In this document: one piece after another, positions 1-12,335 of the stretch
Numbering within the stretch: the first letter of the stretch is position 1
How the letters are laid out: every line of letters begins with the position of its first letter
From: Blastomussa wellsi
Taxonomy: Eukaryota; Cnidaria; Anthozoa; Scleractinia; Plerogyridae
Assembly: GCA_947652115.1 (NCBI GenBank)
Contig: OX393563.1
Location: forward strand, 920,016 to 984,015
Direction of reading: 5' to 3'
DNA length: 64,000 bases
Notes under the pieces: model-generated
What the model was told of the DNA's origin: nothing
What the model saw: the letters and a program-made list of their open reading frames with translations, nothing else
Database searches by the model: none
Program-made: the position numbers and the translations under genes

Positions 1-175
1 TCTTATCTGTTGCCTTGAGCAACTCCATTGCTTCCATTGTGCCCTACATGTACATTAACCAAACGCACCCACCATAACTTGATAGTGCATGTTAAAGCAT
101 GAACCAATTATTGCATGTAGCATGATTTTGGTATTGACTTCCTTGTAGTAATTACTGAATTTGTTATGCTTATAG

Positions 176-3100
176 GATTGCAAATATATTTCAAATGTTG
201 GTCATCATAGCCATTCATGGTGGAAGAGCTTCAGCTGCAGGAATTCTCAACTTGGTGCTGATGAATAGCAGATCTGCACATTCTGTAAGTGTTTTTTACA
301 GACCATGCTTGGTAAATTTATAAGTGATCATGAACTTAAAATGGCATTAGAGTTGCATCCACCCATGGTATTGCCTCAGTTGTGCATTTGAAAGTACACA
401 CTCATGAACCAAAGTGATGAACAACTTGGCTCCATGAGTTTGTGACATGTTGGTTACGAGACGAGATGCATAGCTCTGAGTTGTCTCAATAACTATCCTA
501 TTCGATTAGCACGAGTGGGATAATTGTTAAAACTATTACCAAAATATTTTGTTTATTCTGCCAGAAAGGTCCGTGGTGTACATGTGTGAACTCAGATACC
601 ATAGCTTGTTAACCAACCAAACTCAGGAATTACAATAACCATAGCTAGTTTTGGATAATTATTCATAACCACTGACATACAGTGTGCCTCGTGTCATATT
701 CATATAAGCCCCCCTTATTATCCTTTAGTTGGAGGATTCAGATCGTGACTGACCCATGCACATACATAAAGAGAACAGTTCTCCCCACTGACACTGATGT
801 ATACTCGTGTAGACGTCGCGGTGTCCTCAACTTGTCATCTGATCGTGTCAACTTGTCGTTTTATCTTCTCAACTCTCGTCGTGCCTTCTTCTCAACTCGT
901 CATGTAGTCCTCTTTCAGAGATTTCCCTTTCCTAGTTACTCTATTAAGCGTTCCTCGCCCACGACGAGACGACAAGTCGAAGCAACGAGGCGATGATTTG
1001 TGTTAACGAGAGGGCGGCCCGGTGAGACGACGATTTTGGAGAACGTCAGCATGGATTGATACGACGAGGTAGCAAATTGGCATGGCGTGGCGATGAGTAG
1101 ACATGACCAGGCGATGAATAGACACGACCAGGTAGCCTGCGTAGCTGGGGGGATTCGCGGCGAAGTGCTTTTGCTCTGGAAGGCCGTCGTCGGAGCGGCA
1201 AAGCCGTGGAGAGATTGGTGAGGAGTCGAGTTAAAATGACCTCGTGGGCTTCGCCCGAGTAAGTAGCTCGCACCCTCAAATCCCGCCGGCTACGCAGGCT
1301 ACGACCAGGCGACGAGTTGACACGAGGCGACCCGGTGACACGACGAGACGATGAGTAACACGAGGCGACCCGGGCCGGTGACACGACGAGACGACGAGTT
1401 AACACGAGGCGACCCGGTGACACGACGAGTCGACCCGGTGACAGGACGAGGCGACAAGTTGACACGACAAGAAAACAGGTTGAGGTAATGATATGACGAG
1501 ATGAACATTTTCTCTACGATGTAACGTCTTATTGTAACCTAACAGCAATCTATACCACTGATCTAGAGTCAACGAAGCTTGAAGGCTGGCATCCGTCAAA
1601 AAATGCCCGAGTATATATTACGGTAACAGTAATTGTGTAACTGTGATGGTTTGTTCAAAGCTTCAGCTGTTTGTTCAACTTTATTGTGAGCTGGAACTTT
1701 ACTACACTCAGCTGCTGGATGATGTCATAAAATCTTGTCTCTCTGTCGTCAAATATCCTGGCGCTGCTTCAAGCTCAAAGCAGGTACAGTACTCTACGAA
1801 CAATGTCTAAGGTGTTGTACATGATCAATGCATAGTTAATTTACAATGCTGATGTCTTTATTCTGTTTAAATAGAAATTGAAAGATATTAATTTTAATTT
1901 ATGTTTTTTCCCTTTGAAGTTATTGCGTTTGCTGAGTAATTTTCACCAACTAATTTGCAATGAGAATGGCAGTCAACCTCTATCAAGGTGTGTAACAGAA
2001 TAATAACATTCACATTGAATATGGGACAGCAACGAAGGTCCATTGCATGGCCTTCTATATTGGTTGAAATTTTGTAATTTGAAGTTTTGTAATTCTGCAA
2101 AAGGAATTGTCTGCAAGTTCCGTTCCCTTCTGGTGAAGGAGTTCCTACCAAGGAGTTCCTCTTGGTGGTCGTGATCGTCATTAAGGAACAGCAGGGAGCT
2201 TACGAAAGCCACGACGGCAACTACAACGTCACTAAACAAACGATTTAATGAGGAGAACAATGGCTGTGCACGTGCGTTATAGTTCTCTGTACATTTCTTT
2301 GCCGTCCTCTTCAAAACAACAACGTGAAATGACCAGATTCTGCGTTGTGTGGAGAACGTGAGCCACGACGGTTAATTTTTACATTTTAATTTCTAATACA
2401 TCGTTTTATCATAGATTCAGTTTCGTGATAGCTTTAACAGTGATAAACAATGTAAATGACTTTAGGGTTCCGCGAGATTTGTAGGTAAAATATAAACTCA
2501 TTTTTTTAATCGACGTTGCCCACGTCAACTAGGACGTCTCCAAACAAAAGATTTTATGAGCAGAACAATAGTCCTGCATGCGCGTTACCCATCTATGTAC
2601 ATTTCTTAGTCGTCCTCTGCAACAGCAACGTGCACTAACTAAATTCCGAGTGCTATTGAGACGGTGAACCACAACGGCGAGTCTTTCGATAATACCGATA
2701 ATCACACTAAATAAATTTTGATTGCTGCGAGATTCTTACATTTTTGTGGACGTTGTGGTCGCCGTCGCCGTCGCCGTCGTACGTTACCGGAATTTTTTTG
2801 TCTATCATTGAATTTTTTTCCCACAAAATGAAAGAAAAGTTGTACGTCAATGACCAAAATCGAACCCGGAAGCTCTGACATGCCAACATCCCTATCTCAC
2901 CACTACACTACAGGCTGATCCGCCAAATCCCAGCAAAATTTACTTAATATAAAAGACGACTTTCCTAACATATTTTACATTAGTATTGTCCAAGCCAACA
3001 AATAAAATCTAACCGCAAGCAAACCAGTGTGAAAGTGAGCAATTACGCAATTGGAAAGTATTTATTAGTCCATCACCAAATTATAACTAGTTTCGACAAA

Positions 3101-6100
3101 GTCCAGGCCTTAACTAGACCAGAATTTTAAATAGCATCGTCCGTTCCGAAAAACTACCAATTTAGGCATCAACCGCACCAATTACGGTATTGACCGTTAA
3201 AAATGGCACAGACCGTTTATGAAAGGGACATAAGCGTCACCGTTGTGGTTTCGTCAGGTACCTATTGTTTGTGGTAGAACTTGCATCATAAATCTGTAGG
3301 TCGTGTAAAGTTTAAGTTTCATTATATAAATTTGATCTTTTTCCCAACCATATTATAGGTCCAAATTGTGTACATCACTTCAGAGACATCACAGCGTGTT
3401 GGCTAATTTGTTGATTCATCCAAACCTAGAGGTTTCTTTAAAGTCGCTTTCCCTTCTCCTGTCGTTGGACAAAGCTCTGCCAGATAAGGTGTCAAACATG
3501 ATGAAGATCTGCAGTAACTGTGTCGGGTTATTCTACAAGTTGCTTCATAAACTGGAAAAACAAGACGAAAAAATAACAGGTGCGAGTGTATTATACGCTT
3601 ATACAGTTAATAAAACATCAGCTTTTGTTTTCTGTTCATCCAAACATTAAATAGACCATGCTAAAAGATACTAAATAAATTACCTTTACACAGTTTTATT
3701 GAAAGTTAGTTCTTGGACAGTGTGCAAGTGTATTCCCGATCGGACTGGAATGTGCACGTGTGGGTTTCTGTGCGGGGAGGAGAGCTGGAGAAGCAGGAGA
3801 CAAAAAAAAGCAGATCAAGGACGAGAACCAGCAACAAACTCAACCAACAAAATGACGCCGAGTGGAGCAGGATTCAAATCCGGGCCATATCCCACCAAAT
3901 GTCTTCTTTGTGCTCCCAATGGTCCAGTGTCCTTTCTAGCTTGCAGTCAATAAACTGAGCAATATAGTATCCAGCCTGGAATGTTCGCGTTAGGGAAGGG
4001 GGTCCGACCCCACCCGACTTTCTTTTGCGATAAATGTTACAATGTAAGGGCACTTACCATTAGTCCGTACTGGCCGGCCTGATCAATGTATATTTAAAAA
4101 TGAATAAGCCTTTCTTTTGAGAGTTTCCCCAAGTTTTATAAAATTTCATTTCTATTTAGAAGGGTGAATAAAATTTAGGAATTTAGATATTCTCTTTATG
4201 AATGGACCAGTCTGGCCGGCCTGTTTAAGCGCCCGAAAACCTTTGCCTTTTTCTCATTCATCTAGCTCTACTGTAATTCTGCTTGCACCAATCCAGTTAT
4301 GATTAATAGTAAGTTGCTTTAAATCTTGTTTTTGTCGCAGAAACAGTGAAATCGATCAAACTTTGCAGGAAGATGTTTCTTCTCTTCTCCAAAGATGACA
4401 AATGCAGGTTGTATATATTGAGGCTATTGGTGGAAGGAACTTTACGAAAGGTAACTAAACACAAGGAGAGGCTAAATAAATTATAAACAAATCGGTTGAT
4501 CTCATTTAACTGTTTTCTGAAACTGGAGGGACAGTGCAGTTCTATGCATGAAGGGTCTCATCTGAAAATACCTTTAGATTTTATGTATGAGTGTTTAATA
4601 ATTTGTGATTTCAACTGTGTACCAAGGTTCCAAAATATTCTGAAAATTTAATTTCATCCCTTTTTCATAGGAGTACGTCTCTTTATTTGGCGGAATTTTA
4701 CCAGGTAAGGCCTAAATAAGCAGTAGTGTTCGGTAGTGTAGCAGCTTTCGTAAACTTGTAATTCTACTGGTAGCAGTTGCTATTGTTTTATGAGGTAGGG
4801 ACATTTTTGCTGTTGCTTGTTTTATTGTTTTCAGGCAGGGTATCGAGCCATTCATGTGAGATTTTACGAAAGCTGCTACATCGCCCGTAATGCTTAGCTT
4901 GGCTTGTTCCAGACACCTCGCAAATTACAGTGAAAGGAGCGAAAATCAGGACGCGTATCATGGGAAAAATTCCTCTCGCTAACGTCTGGAGGATTGGAGA
5001 GCATTGTAGAACGAAGAAATTTTTTGTTGTTCCCTTGGGCTCACTGTAGATAGGCAGGCTTCCCTGTGTACACATAAATTTACAATTATTTGCATTGTTA
5101 TTTTGACGAAGTTTGTTTGCGCTTTTTAAGTTGACTTTCCTGTTGTATTATATGATTAAATTTAACATTACAAGACACCCCAATTTAATGGAATAACTGG
5201 ATGAAGAAATTTTTATACACGAAGTTTGTTTGTTTGTTTGAATGAGGATAACTGACCTGCATTCCAAATAACTCATTGTACTTATAATTGATTCAGCTGA
5301 ACCAACTGATTCAGAAAAGGACTTGACAAAGATTAGAGTTTCATTGTTGGAGCGAAACAGAAATCCTCACATCTCGTCACATCTTCCACTCACCCCCTCT
5401 TCTGTGTTCTTCAGTGGAATTGTCGGCGACATTGAGAAAAACAACAGGACGAGAATATCTGAGAAACCCAAGGTAGTCACTTTACTCATATTGCAACATG
5501 CGATTTTTCTTGTTGAACTTCACCAAGCGAGAAACTTTTGATACAAAGATATATATTTCAACTTTGACAAGTAGGAACGAAGAGTACTAGATTAGCCTTA
5601 GCTACCTGCGGGCATGCCATCTTCTGTATTTTATTTCATTTGAATTGTAATAAATAAAATGTAAGTGTATAAGATATCAGATTGATGGGGAAACTCTGCA
5701 AGTTTTATTCTACGTTTTCTGTAATTTGCTTCCCCCCATCCCTCTCGTTTTCTGTAGGAAACAAACTATCAAAAGAAGAGCTGTCTTCATAAAATGTGTC
5801 TTGTTTGTAATTTGTTGAATAATGAAACAATTATCCTGCTCAGTCTTGAGGAATATCATCTGACTTAAGCCAGCTCGGCCTTTACCCTCGTTAGCTAAGT
5901 ATCAGGCGATATTCCACAGGACTTCGCAGGGCAATTGCTAACTACCGGTGTTAAACTGACTTCATGTTTCTGTCCAGCCTCAAGCGTGGCAACAGCCAAG
6001 CCAAGTGTTTGTGGACTTTGTGTTTATCCTGTGCACGTGTGAAGATGCAGACAGTGCCAGTTTAACTCTTCACCATAAATACGTCGATTCGTTATCCCTG

Positions 6101-9100
6101 CTATTGATGGAACTTGTTTGTCCTGATGTCATTCCCATAACCTTTGAGTGGCCGGACGACGAAAGCCTCAAGTTTACAATTGAACGGTATGTTTGAAGGC
6201 CGGCGCACGACCTTTCGCAGCAACTAATTTTGCACGAACGGGCACTATGGGCTGATAGTGTCTCTCCGCGGATGAACACTATCGCGTCACTTGATCAATT
6301 TAAACCAACGAGAATCAGAAAAATTGGTGGTGAAAATAGTTCACCACTAAATTTTCTCCAATTCTGATTGGAAGCCAAAGAGCCACATTCTTGTTAAACA
6401 AATTGCGTCCTTGTCTTAACTATTGCACCTTTGTTTGTCGCAGTGATTTGCGGATAAAGAAAACTTTTGATGACAATCCAATCCTGTGGGCGCTTGTAAG
6501 CATTGTTGCTAGAGGTAAGTGATCAATATTTCATTAGACTACGAGCCCGAGTTTTCTACGAACGACCAGTCAACGAGGAGCAGCCGTTCATAGAAAACGA
6601 GGGCTATATAGTCTAATTGCTTTAGTAAAACTCGAAAGGTTTGCTTTCCAAAAGTTTCTTTTTTATGTGCTGTTAAGCCAATAATAAATAAAAATTGTGC
6701 CTTTTAGAGCAACACGTACCCGAATAGAAAACAGTGAGAGAACAAATCAGATTTCCAATAGAACACAGCTAATCTACTAATGGTTCGTAGAACATGGAAA
6801 AAGTGGTCGATTTGTTAACCTTGTTGAAAGTCCAATTTTACAAACTAGGCAATCTTAACACGGGTAGTCAAACTTAAACCCAGAACGGCTGTAGATACGG
6901 CAAGCAAGTTAAAAGATTGGATTCAAGACATTTTCACGTTTGCCATTAACCCATTTTTTTTTTCTCCGGTTGCCCAAACAATTTGCCGGTTACCTACAAA
7001 TGCTGTTGTGCTGTTGTATCAGGTCTTGTTCGCACAGAAACTACAGGCATGCCATGAAAGATTCAATAGCAAGTTAAGCAATTGGAAGTTAAAGGGGCCT
7101 GAAAAACGTCAGGATTTCAACGGGATTCGAACCCATGACCTCCGCGATACCGGTGCGATGCTCTACCTGAGCTATGAAGCCACAATTATTTTCCAATGAG
7201 AGGAATGACATGATGTAAATAACGTGAAATGATTCATGTGAACTGCGGTTGTAAATGTAAGTGAGAAATCAGCATTGCAGTGAAAGCATTTGGAAATCAA
7301 AGAAGCCTGAGAAAATTCATAAATCGTGTAATCATCTGATTGTTTTTTTTATCAGGCGTGTCATCACTGTCCAAGTGCAGTCCTTTGGTGTCCAGTTTGT
7401 TAGCTACCATCATGTCATACTGGGAGGTTTATAGAGGTTCATCAGTTGACCAATCAACACTCAACTTTAAAGTCACGTGCTTCATTACTGACATTTTGAC
7501 AAAGGTGTGTTTGATAACCTATTTACACGAACACAAGATGCCAGCTTCATAAATTAAGACAGTGAATCAAGAATATATTTTGTCTCATTGACACAGCTTT
7601 CGAGTTTGATGTTTTGCTATAAAATGATTCTTCATTCGAATTGTCTTTTGTTCATTTTGAGCAAGACGAGCTTATCTTTATGAAGTTGCTGCCTTTCGCG
7701 CTAGATCAACCTTATAGGAAAAAGGTATACTCCAAGGATAGATAACGCTGTCCACCCGATAAATGACAATCCAGTGCTTAAAATAAAGTACGCTATCCAC
7801 TGGATAGTGATCATCAGTAGATAGCGTTATCAGAATCATTTCGCTTGATTCTTTAGGCCAGTTGGCTGCCTCCTCCGATAAGTCGCGTAGGAGCTGTGTT
7901 TGGTCTTCTTCAACCAAAGGAAATTTACACCTTACTCAATACCATGTGGAAGGTACTCAAGGTATGCTTGACATTCCGAGAATTCAGTTGCGTTGTAGTG
8001 TAGAGTTATTATTGAATAGATGTTAATCATGCAGTGCTTCTAGTGTCTTACTAGCCTGTAGCGCAAGTGTTTTTGATTTTCGTTTGTTGGATCATTTTGT
8101 TCGCTATTTGGCCTTAGAGTCACAAATGTGGAGAGTAGGGGTAGGGAGTGGGGAGAATGTTCCCCTCCCTTCTCCCTCTTATTGTCTTCATATTTCACCC
8201 AGTCCTCCTCTCCCTTTGGCGGCTAATTTTGAGTCGCTCCAGCACTCGACACGTTTCCTCAACCAAGATGACGACCAAACTACAACGTTTTCCAAACCGA
8301 AGACCTGGGTAAAAAGTGTCTTTCTAGCGAAGATGGAAAATGAATAAATACTTGGCCAAATACATTCTTGTGTTCCCAATAAGACCCATACCTATGAGGA
8401 CCTATGACTTCCCGATTCAGTTCTACTTTGGGCGATCTATCGTTGAGTAAGACTCGTGGTTTCTAGGCCGTTAAATTAGGTCTTTGTCAAAACCATCTTC
8501 GTACTTTTAGGATTTGAATGTCGATGTTGTCGAATGATGATTTTGCACAAGGATGGTAATGAGATGGTGCAATTCAAGCGTAAATAACACATACATGCTA
8601 CAGTAGGAAATAATTTAAGAACTAGATTTAGTTAGAAAATGTCTGAATATAGATATCTCGTGTTTCTCTAAGGAGTTTCCGCCCCCGAGTTCCGCCATGA
8701 CACCAGAGGCTACGCGGCAAAGGTGGCAGCAAGGTAACAAATCGTCGGTTTTGATGTACTTGTGTGATTTGCTAACAGCTCAGCTGGTGACATTGGCTCG
8801 ATTTAGACTAGAGATCGGTCATCAGTTTAGACGAATCATCCGTCTAGTGTAAAAATGCTACAGTCGGATTGTCTTTCTGGGACGAACATGAGCAAAGAAT
8901 GGTAGATCGTCTGATAATTGGCCTGTGTATAATTAACTACGGACAAAAAGATTGATAATCAGTCCACACGAGTTACCCGTCTGGACGGATCATCTGTCTA
9001 GACGGATGATCCACCGTTTTTAAACAGAGACGAATTATCAAACGAACTGTCGTTCTTTTCCCAAGTTCGTCCCTGACAGATGATCGGCCTCTTGTATAAA

Positions 9101-9232
9101 TCGAATCATAGTTTTTTTTATATTTCAGGCGCGGCCTTCAAGACTCAGAAGGAAGTCGTTAAAGCGATTTTCGTGAATAATATTGAACGACTGGGTCATC
9201 ACTATGCTCGAGTGTTTGATGAATCCTGGTGA
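176..9232 (+). CDS. 3' part of a multi-exon helical (ARM-like) protein gene, possibly MEI1-like
   Basis: Eleven exons can be chained: 176-284, 1661-1783, 3384-3579 (or from 3359), 4341-4450, 4671-4704, 5297-5472, 5978-6186, 6444-6514, 7356-7504, 8673-8733 and 9129-9232, where it ends in TGA. Each has AG/GT borders, and from exon 3 onward every splice phase agrees, which is strong evidence for one gene. The 5' end lies outside the window. The product is leucine-rich and helical (e.g. HPNLEVSLKSLSLLLSLDKA) and its C-terminus ends GHHYARVFDESW. I see no catalytic motif or signal peptide. The pattern suggests an armadillo/HEAT-type scaffold. Meiosis inhibitor protein 1 (MEI1) is my best guess from general character only; I could not confirm it. 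The strong acceptor at 3358 would put exon 3 out of phase with exon 2, so a small exon between 1784 and 3358 may be missing from this model. Confidence 0.7.
780..1510. repeat. Inverted minisatellite-like block
   Basis: On the right (1300-1480) a unit of about 35-45 bp recurs, containing GGCGACCCGGTGACACGACG and GACGAGTTAACACGAG. On the left (800-910) the complementary form appears (CGTGTCAACTTGTCG, CTCAACTCGTC), so the block is a large imperfect inverted repeat. It lies inside an intron of the ARM-like gene. Minus-strand open frames here are low-complexity translations of the repeat, not genes. Confidence 0.7.
1133..1301. mobile_element. Palindromic MITE nested in the minisatellite
   Basis: The ends read TAGCCTGCGTAGC and, inverted, GCTACGCAGGCTA, followed by GGGGGATT and AATCCC on the inner side. 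The minisatellite motif acgaccagg continues on both sides, so the element appears inserted in it. A TA target duplication is possible at the ends. Confidence 0.6.
2175..2780. mobile_element. Two degenerate copies of the 'CCACGACGGCAACG' MITE family
   Basis: Segments near 2185-2370 and 2510-2690 both carry an AACGTC-AAACAAA-GATTTAATGAG-type core, a GTACATTTCTT stretch and the GCCGTCCTCT motif. They match the intact element at 17494-17849. They lie in tandem in an intron, and their termini are eroded. Confidence 0.6.
2843..2935 (-). mobile_element. tRNA-derived SINE fragment
   Basis: On the minus strand there is a tRNA-like body with an A-box-like stretch (GTAGTGTAGTGGTGAG) and a B box (GGTTCGATTTTGG). 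It is a repeat fragment rather than a functional tRNA, because I cannot pair the acceptor stem. Confidence 0.5.
3985..4235. repeat. Inverted repeat with GGCCGGCCTG arms
   Basis: TACTGGCCGGCCTG at about 4069 and TCTGGCCGGCCTG at about 4210 lie within similar flanks (taccattagtccg and gaatggaccag). This looks like a degraded MITE in an intron. Confidence 0.4.
4738..4879. mobile_element. Palindromic MITE (GTAGCAGCTTTCGTAA family)
   Basis: The terminal inverted repeats are GTAGCAGCTTTCGTAA at 4738 and TTACGAAAGCTGCTAC at 4864-4879. A related copy lies at 57957-58094 in the opposite orientation, which shows a dispersed family. Confidence 0.65.
5805..5945. mobile_element. MITE, first copy of a two-copy family
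   Basis: Contains TTTGTTGAATAA, CAATTATCCTGCTCA and AAGTATCAGGCGATATTC, then a terminal GCAGGGCAATTG. The same order of motifs occurs at 12336-12490. The inner arms (atatcatctga and tcaggcgatat) are complementary, so the element can form a hairpin. Confidence 0.6.
6230..6372. mobile_element. MITE, first copy of the 'CACTATGGGCTGATAGTGTC' family
   Basis: Carries GGGCACTATGGGCTGATAGT, CTCCGCGGATGAACA and a terminal TTCACCACTAAATTTTCTC. The region at 37433-37560 carries the reverse complement of this order of motifs, so both are copies of one dispersed element. Confidence 0.6.
6535..6618. repeat. Short palindromic element
   Basis: ATTAGACTACGAGCCCGAG at the left and the inverted form CTCGTTTTC...GGCTATATAGTCTAAT at the right form arms of about 30 bp with small mismatches. 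The element sits directly after an exon of the ARM-like gene. Confidence 0.55.
7075..7192 (-). mobile_element. tRNA-derived SINE
   Basis: Read on the minus strand, the tRNA-like head has an A box (TAGCTCAGGTAGAGC, rc of 7161-7174) and a perfect B box (GGTTCGAATCCCGTT, rc near 7121-7134), followed by a short body. The intact promoter boxes point to a SINE rather than a host tRNA, because no clean cloverleaf acceptor stem is visible. Confidence 0.65.
7725..7850. repeat. 'GATAACGCTGTCCACC' repeat
   Basis: Alternating motifs GATAACGCTGTCCACCCG, GTACGCTATCCACTGGATAG and GATAGCGTTATC form an imperfect palindrome. A short relative is present at 32995-33030 in the last ATG5 intron. Confidence 0.5.
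8797..9110. mobile_element. Palindromic MITE of about 310 bp
   Basis: Outer arms TCGATTTAGACTAGAGATCG and its near-complement (CGGCCTCTTGTATAAATCGA) flank several nested GACGGATGATC/GATCATCTGTC palindromes. The element fills most of the last intron of the ARM-like gene. Confidence 0.6.
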
Positions 9233-9235
9233 ATC

Positions 9236-9241
9236 AATAAA
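9236..9241 (+). promoter_or_regulatory. Polyadenylation signal AATAAA
   Basis: A canonical AATAAA starts four bases after the stop codon of the ARM-like gene, and another AATAAA-containing stretch follows near 9270. Together they suggest a very short 3' UTR. Confidence 0.5.
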
Positions 9242-9974
9242 CGACTAGTGTGACTGAGAGATTATTGATGTAAATAAATGTGTCGCTAACGACTCTTGTC
9301 TAAAGTTGTGCATTGCTTGACTTGACCAGTTATTGCACTTGACGGATGTTCTTTTTGCTAATTTTTGTTTGCTGGGAATTTAACTACAAAGTCATAACAA
9401 TCAAAATCATTGAAGAAGGAATTCCGTAACCATTTTCCTTTCTTGTTCATCCCCAGCTGATCGTTTTGTATCTTCATTTTCTATGCCAATGAGATCTACG
9501 AACAATGCTGTTCGGGAATATCTTCGCGACAGATTATACTGCAGGGCTTACGGAACTTAATTTGTTTCATCGGATTACAATTGCTTGGGAGTGCCGGTAT
9601 TTGGTCATAACCAAATAGGCCTTATGCATGTTTTTTGTTTGTTTGTTGTTTCCTACGTTCTATAATCTTCGACTCGCAGCACAGCATCGGATTTTTTTTC
9701 TGTTTATAAATTCCTTTTCTACCTTGCTACGTTTCCCTCCGACCGTCTAAGATATTTACAATTTGTGTCTTTGCTAATGATAAACATGATTGCTAATGTA
9801 GCACAACGTCTTCTTGGAGGCCTACGTGAGAACAAAGCCTGCATTTTACTTAATTTTACTTGAAAATAACGCAATTATCTAGACCATCTACATCACTTTA
9901 ATTTAAAAACAAGTGCATAACATAACTACTATTTTGAATGAAATATGAACATTGAAATAGATGGAATATAATAA

Positions 9975-10240
9975 ATAGGGTAAGTTTTTTTGGAGTAATT
10001 ATCGACGAGAACTTAACATGGGTAAAACATAAATCCTCTTGCGTCAAACATTTCCAAAACTATTGGGTCATGCATAAACTAAGCTGTTATTTGTTCACAG
10101 AATCTGATCAATGCTGTTAGACGCCTATACTATACTCTAGCACATTATCCTAACATTCGATTCACTATAGTAATATTGTTTGGGCTAACAAAGAATTCAG
10201 ATCCATCGAATCTAACTAGGATTGGATTGAATCATAGCAA
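9975..10240 (+). pseudogene. Degraded LINE reverse-transcriptase 3' end
   Basis: Conceptual translation gives FFGVIIDENLTWVKH, the usual motif just after the thumb of non-LTR (jockey/CR1-like) reverse transcriptases. It is followed in other frames by a YYTL...YPNIRFTIV-like stretch. Frame changes and stops show it is dead. The clade cannot be assigned from so short a piece. Confidence 0.55.
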
Positions 10241-10361
10241 AAACTGGATATAGGGAAAGTAAGGCTGAAATTTTTCAAGAATTGGAAGTTTCTGAGGGTG
10301 AATGAATTCTGATGTTTAGTATTCAGCGCAGATACCACAAAAATTAACAAAAATTAAAGCA

Positions 10362-10525
10362 ATAGACCAATTTCGATATTTTAATATTCAGCCTAATACA
10401 ATAGACATCACTGCGAGGCTCCGGGGAATAAATCCCACAAACTCTATAATTTGTACCCCGGAGCCTCGTTCTGAGGTCTATTGTTTCTGGCTGAATTTTA
10501 AAATATCGAAATAGGTCTATTGTTC
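10362..10525. mobile_element. Palindromic MITE with CAATAGACC ends
   Basis: Arms: CAATAGACCAATTTCGATAT on the left, and on the right ATATCGAAATAGGTCTATTG. A second inner pair, GAGGCTCCGGGG and CCCCGGAGCCTC, gives a long near-perfect hairpin. Confidence 0.75.
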
Positions 10526-10789
10526 AAATCAGATCACATGGTACATAGTTACGAAACTTTACGCTTAATTACTTCTACAATTATGTATCTGTCTGATTCT
10601 CGAACCTGAAGTTATGTAATGGCCACTGAAGGGGTCTATTACTTCAAGCATTTCTGCTTTTCTATAGATGTTACAAAACGTAGAAAGAAGTGTGACCTTT
10701 ACATCAAAGTCTTACTTAGGCGCCCAATAAATAGAAGGAATTTATTTAGCTTTGAGTACTGGCACTGTAAAATACCGCGTTGGTAACAC

Positions 10790-11120
10790 CACTTATGACA
10801 CAACGAACCTTGTTCAAAAAAAATTGATACTGTAATGATGGAATTCGAAGTATTAGATAGATAGATAGATTGACATGATCCAAAGCTGTTAGAAGAGTTG
10901 TACCTATCTGCAGGCAGCAGGTTTCCGTTGATGTCAGGTTTTGTAGAAAGGTTTGTTGAGAAACATCTCTGGTCGCGACGTAAGCAAACGTTACGATCAG
11001 TTACAAGACTGGACTCCAACTCAGGAACATCAAGTACGTGGAAAAAGTGGTCGATAAACTGAGCGAAACGAATGTTACTGTAATTGCGTTGGATACTGTT
11101 GGAGGCACAAGTTTTCTGAA
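10790..11120 (-). pseudogene. Decayed PAN/Apple-like (with EGF-like) domain fragment
   Basis: One minus-strand frame reads VCLRRDQRCFSTNLSTKP, then DINGN, LLPADRYNSSNSFG, and later CHKWCYQRG. The spacing of Cys, the 'RCFSTNL..KPD.NG' core and the 'ADRYNNS' tail resemble PAN domains common in cnidarian secreted and adhesion proteins, which are often followed by an EGF repeat. Expected cysteines are missing and no exon borders can be set, so I call it a relic. It could also be a chance resemblance. Confidence 0.4.
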
Positions 11121-12335
11121 AACGACAAAGTAGGGGTGAAAATAGTCGCACATTTCATCAAAGCGAATTCCGATTTCTATAGAGGTCTTACATTGCCGAG
11201 TGAAATCCGACTGGAACACTGATGAATCGGTTATTTGCCTAAACAACAGCATGAATATATGAATACTTAACGACCCACATTTGGTGGGTTCACAGTTAAT
11301 TCGAGTGTGACGTTGTCGTGAAATAGTCGAGATATTTAGCATCGTAAATTGGTCAGCGTAGCCTGTTCTGTACGTTATTGCAGCTTTGCCGCCGAAAGTC
11401 AGTAGTTTAGTATTATATAGAACATTTCAACAGATTAATTAAACCAGGGAAACCCATGAATTTTCTACCAATTAAAGTACGAGTTCGACACAAGAGAATT
11501 TGACTTTGTCAATAATTGGACCAATCATGTTACTGAGTAGAGTAGTTTGCATTTTGCTGTTGGACCCGATAAACTGTTATAATACGTTCCATTTCGGTGA
11601 CTTGAACGGTGCGACTAACAAGCGACAAATTAATTTTTAATTTACATTCATTGTACACAGGACCAATCTTGGCTTTGTTCGCTTTTTTAATGAATATTCC
11701 TGTAGATTTATATTTTGTTATTCATTTTTATTAATGACTACATCACCAAAACAGTGTATAAATAGTGATTAAAGATTAAAGATTAAAGATTGGCCAGTCC
11801 CACAATAAATGCAATAGAAATCTGCAAAACCACTGCAACAAACTAATGAGAAGTACCGGATCTCTTGTAGACCATCAGTAAATTATTCACAAAGCAAACT
11901 ATAAACGGCAGACTGATCCTGACAGCGAAAGCGATGAAAAATAAACAAGGTAAGATAGATAAAACAGCTAATACATTTAAAATAAATATGCCAAGCGAAC
12001 CGTGCACTATCAGTCCCATAACACAAAGCACATCGCGCACGAGCAAGGGGCGACGCCGAGACAGCGGAAAACATTAGCGCGTTCTGAGAGTATAAGAGAG
12101 TGAATGTAGCCGAATTCCTGGCTTCAAAAGTGTCTTAGGGATTACCCGCTTTTGAGCTTGGAGAAATTCTCCAATCGTCGGTCATTCCGGCTTAGTATTC
12201 AACAAATTGTTACGTTGCCCATATATGGTCACGAAGCGATTGTTATCCGTCACCTGTACTTGACAGATATCCTGCGATATACGTTAATTAACGGTGATTC
12301 GGTCGCATAAGCACCGCATGAGGGTCGGTAAAATG

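Noticed and set aside
780..1510. CRISPR-like array
   Set aside because: Units are diverged and inverted, there are no regular unique spacers, and the genome is animal.
960..1600. Overlapping minus-strand ORFs rich in Arg, Ser and Val
   Set aside because: They are translations of the GACGAG-type minisatellite in several frames, with no splice or motif support.
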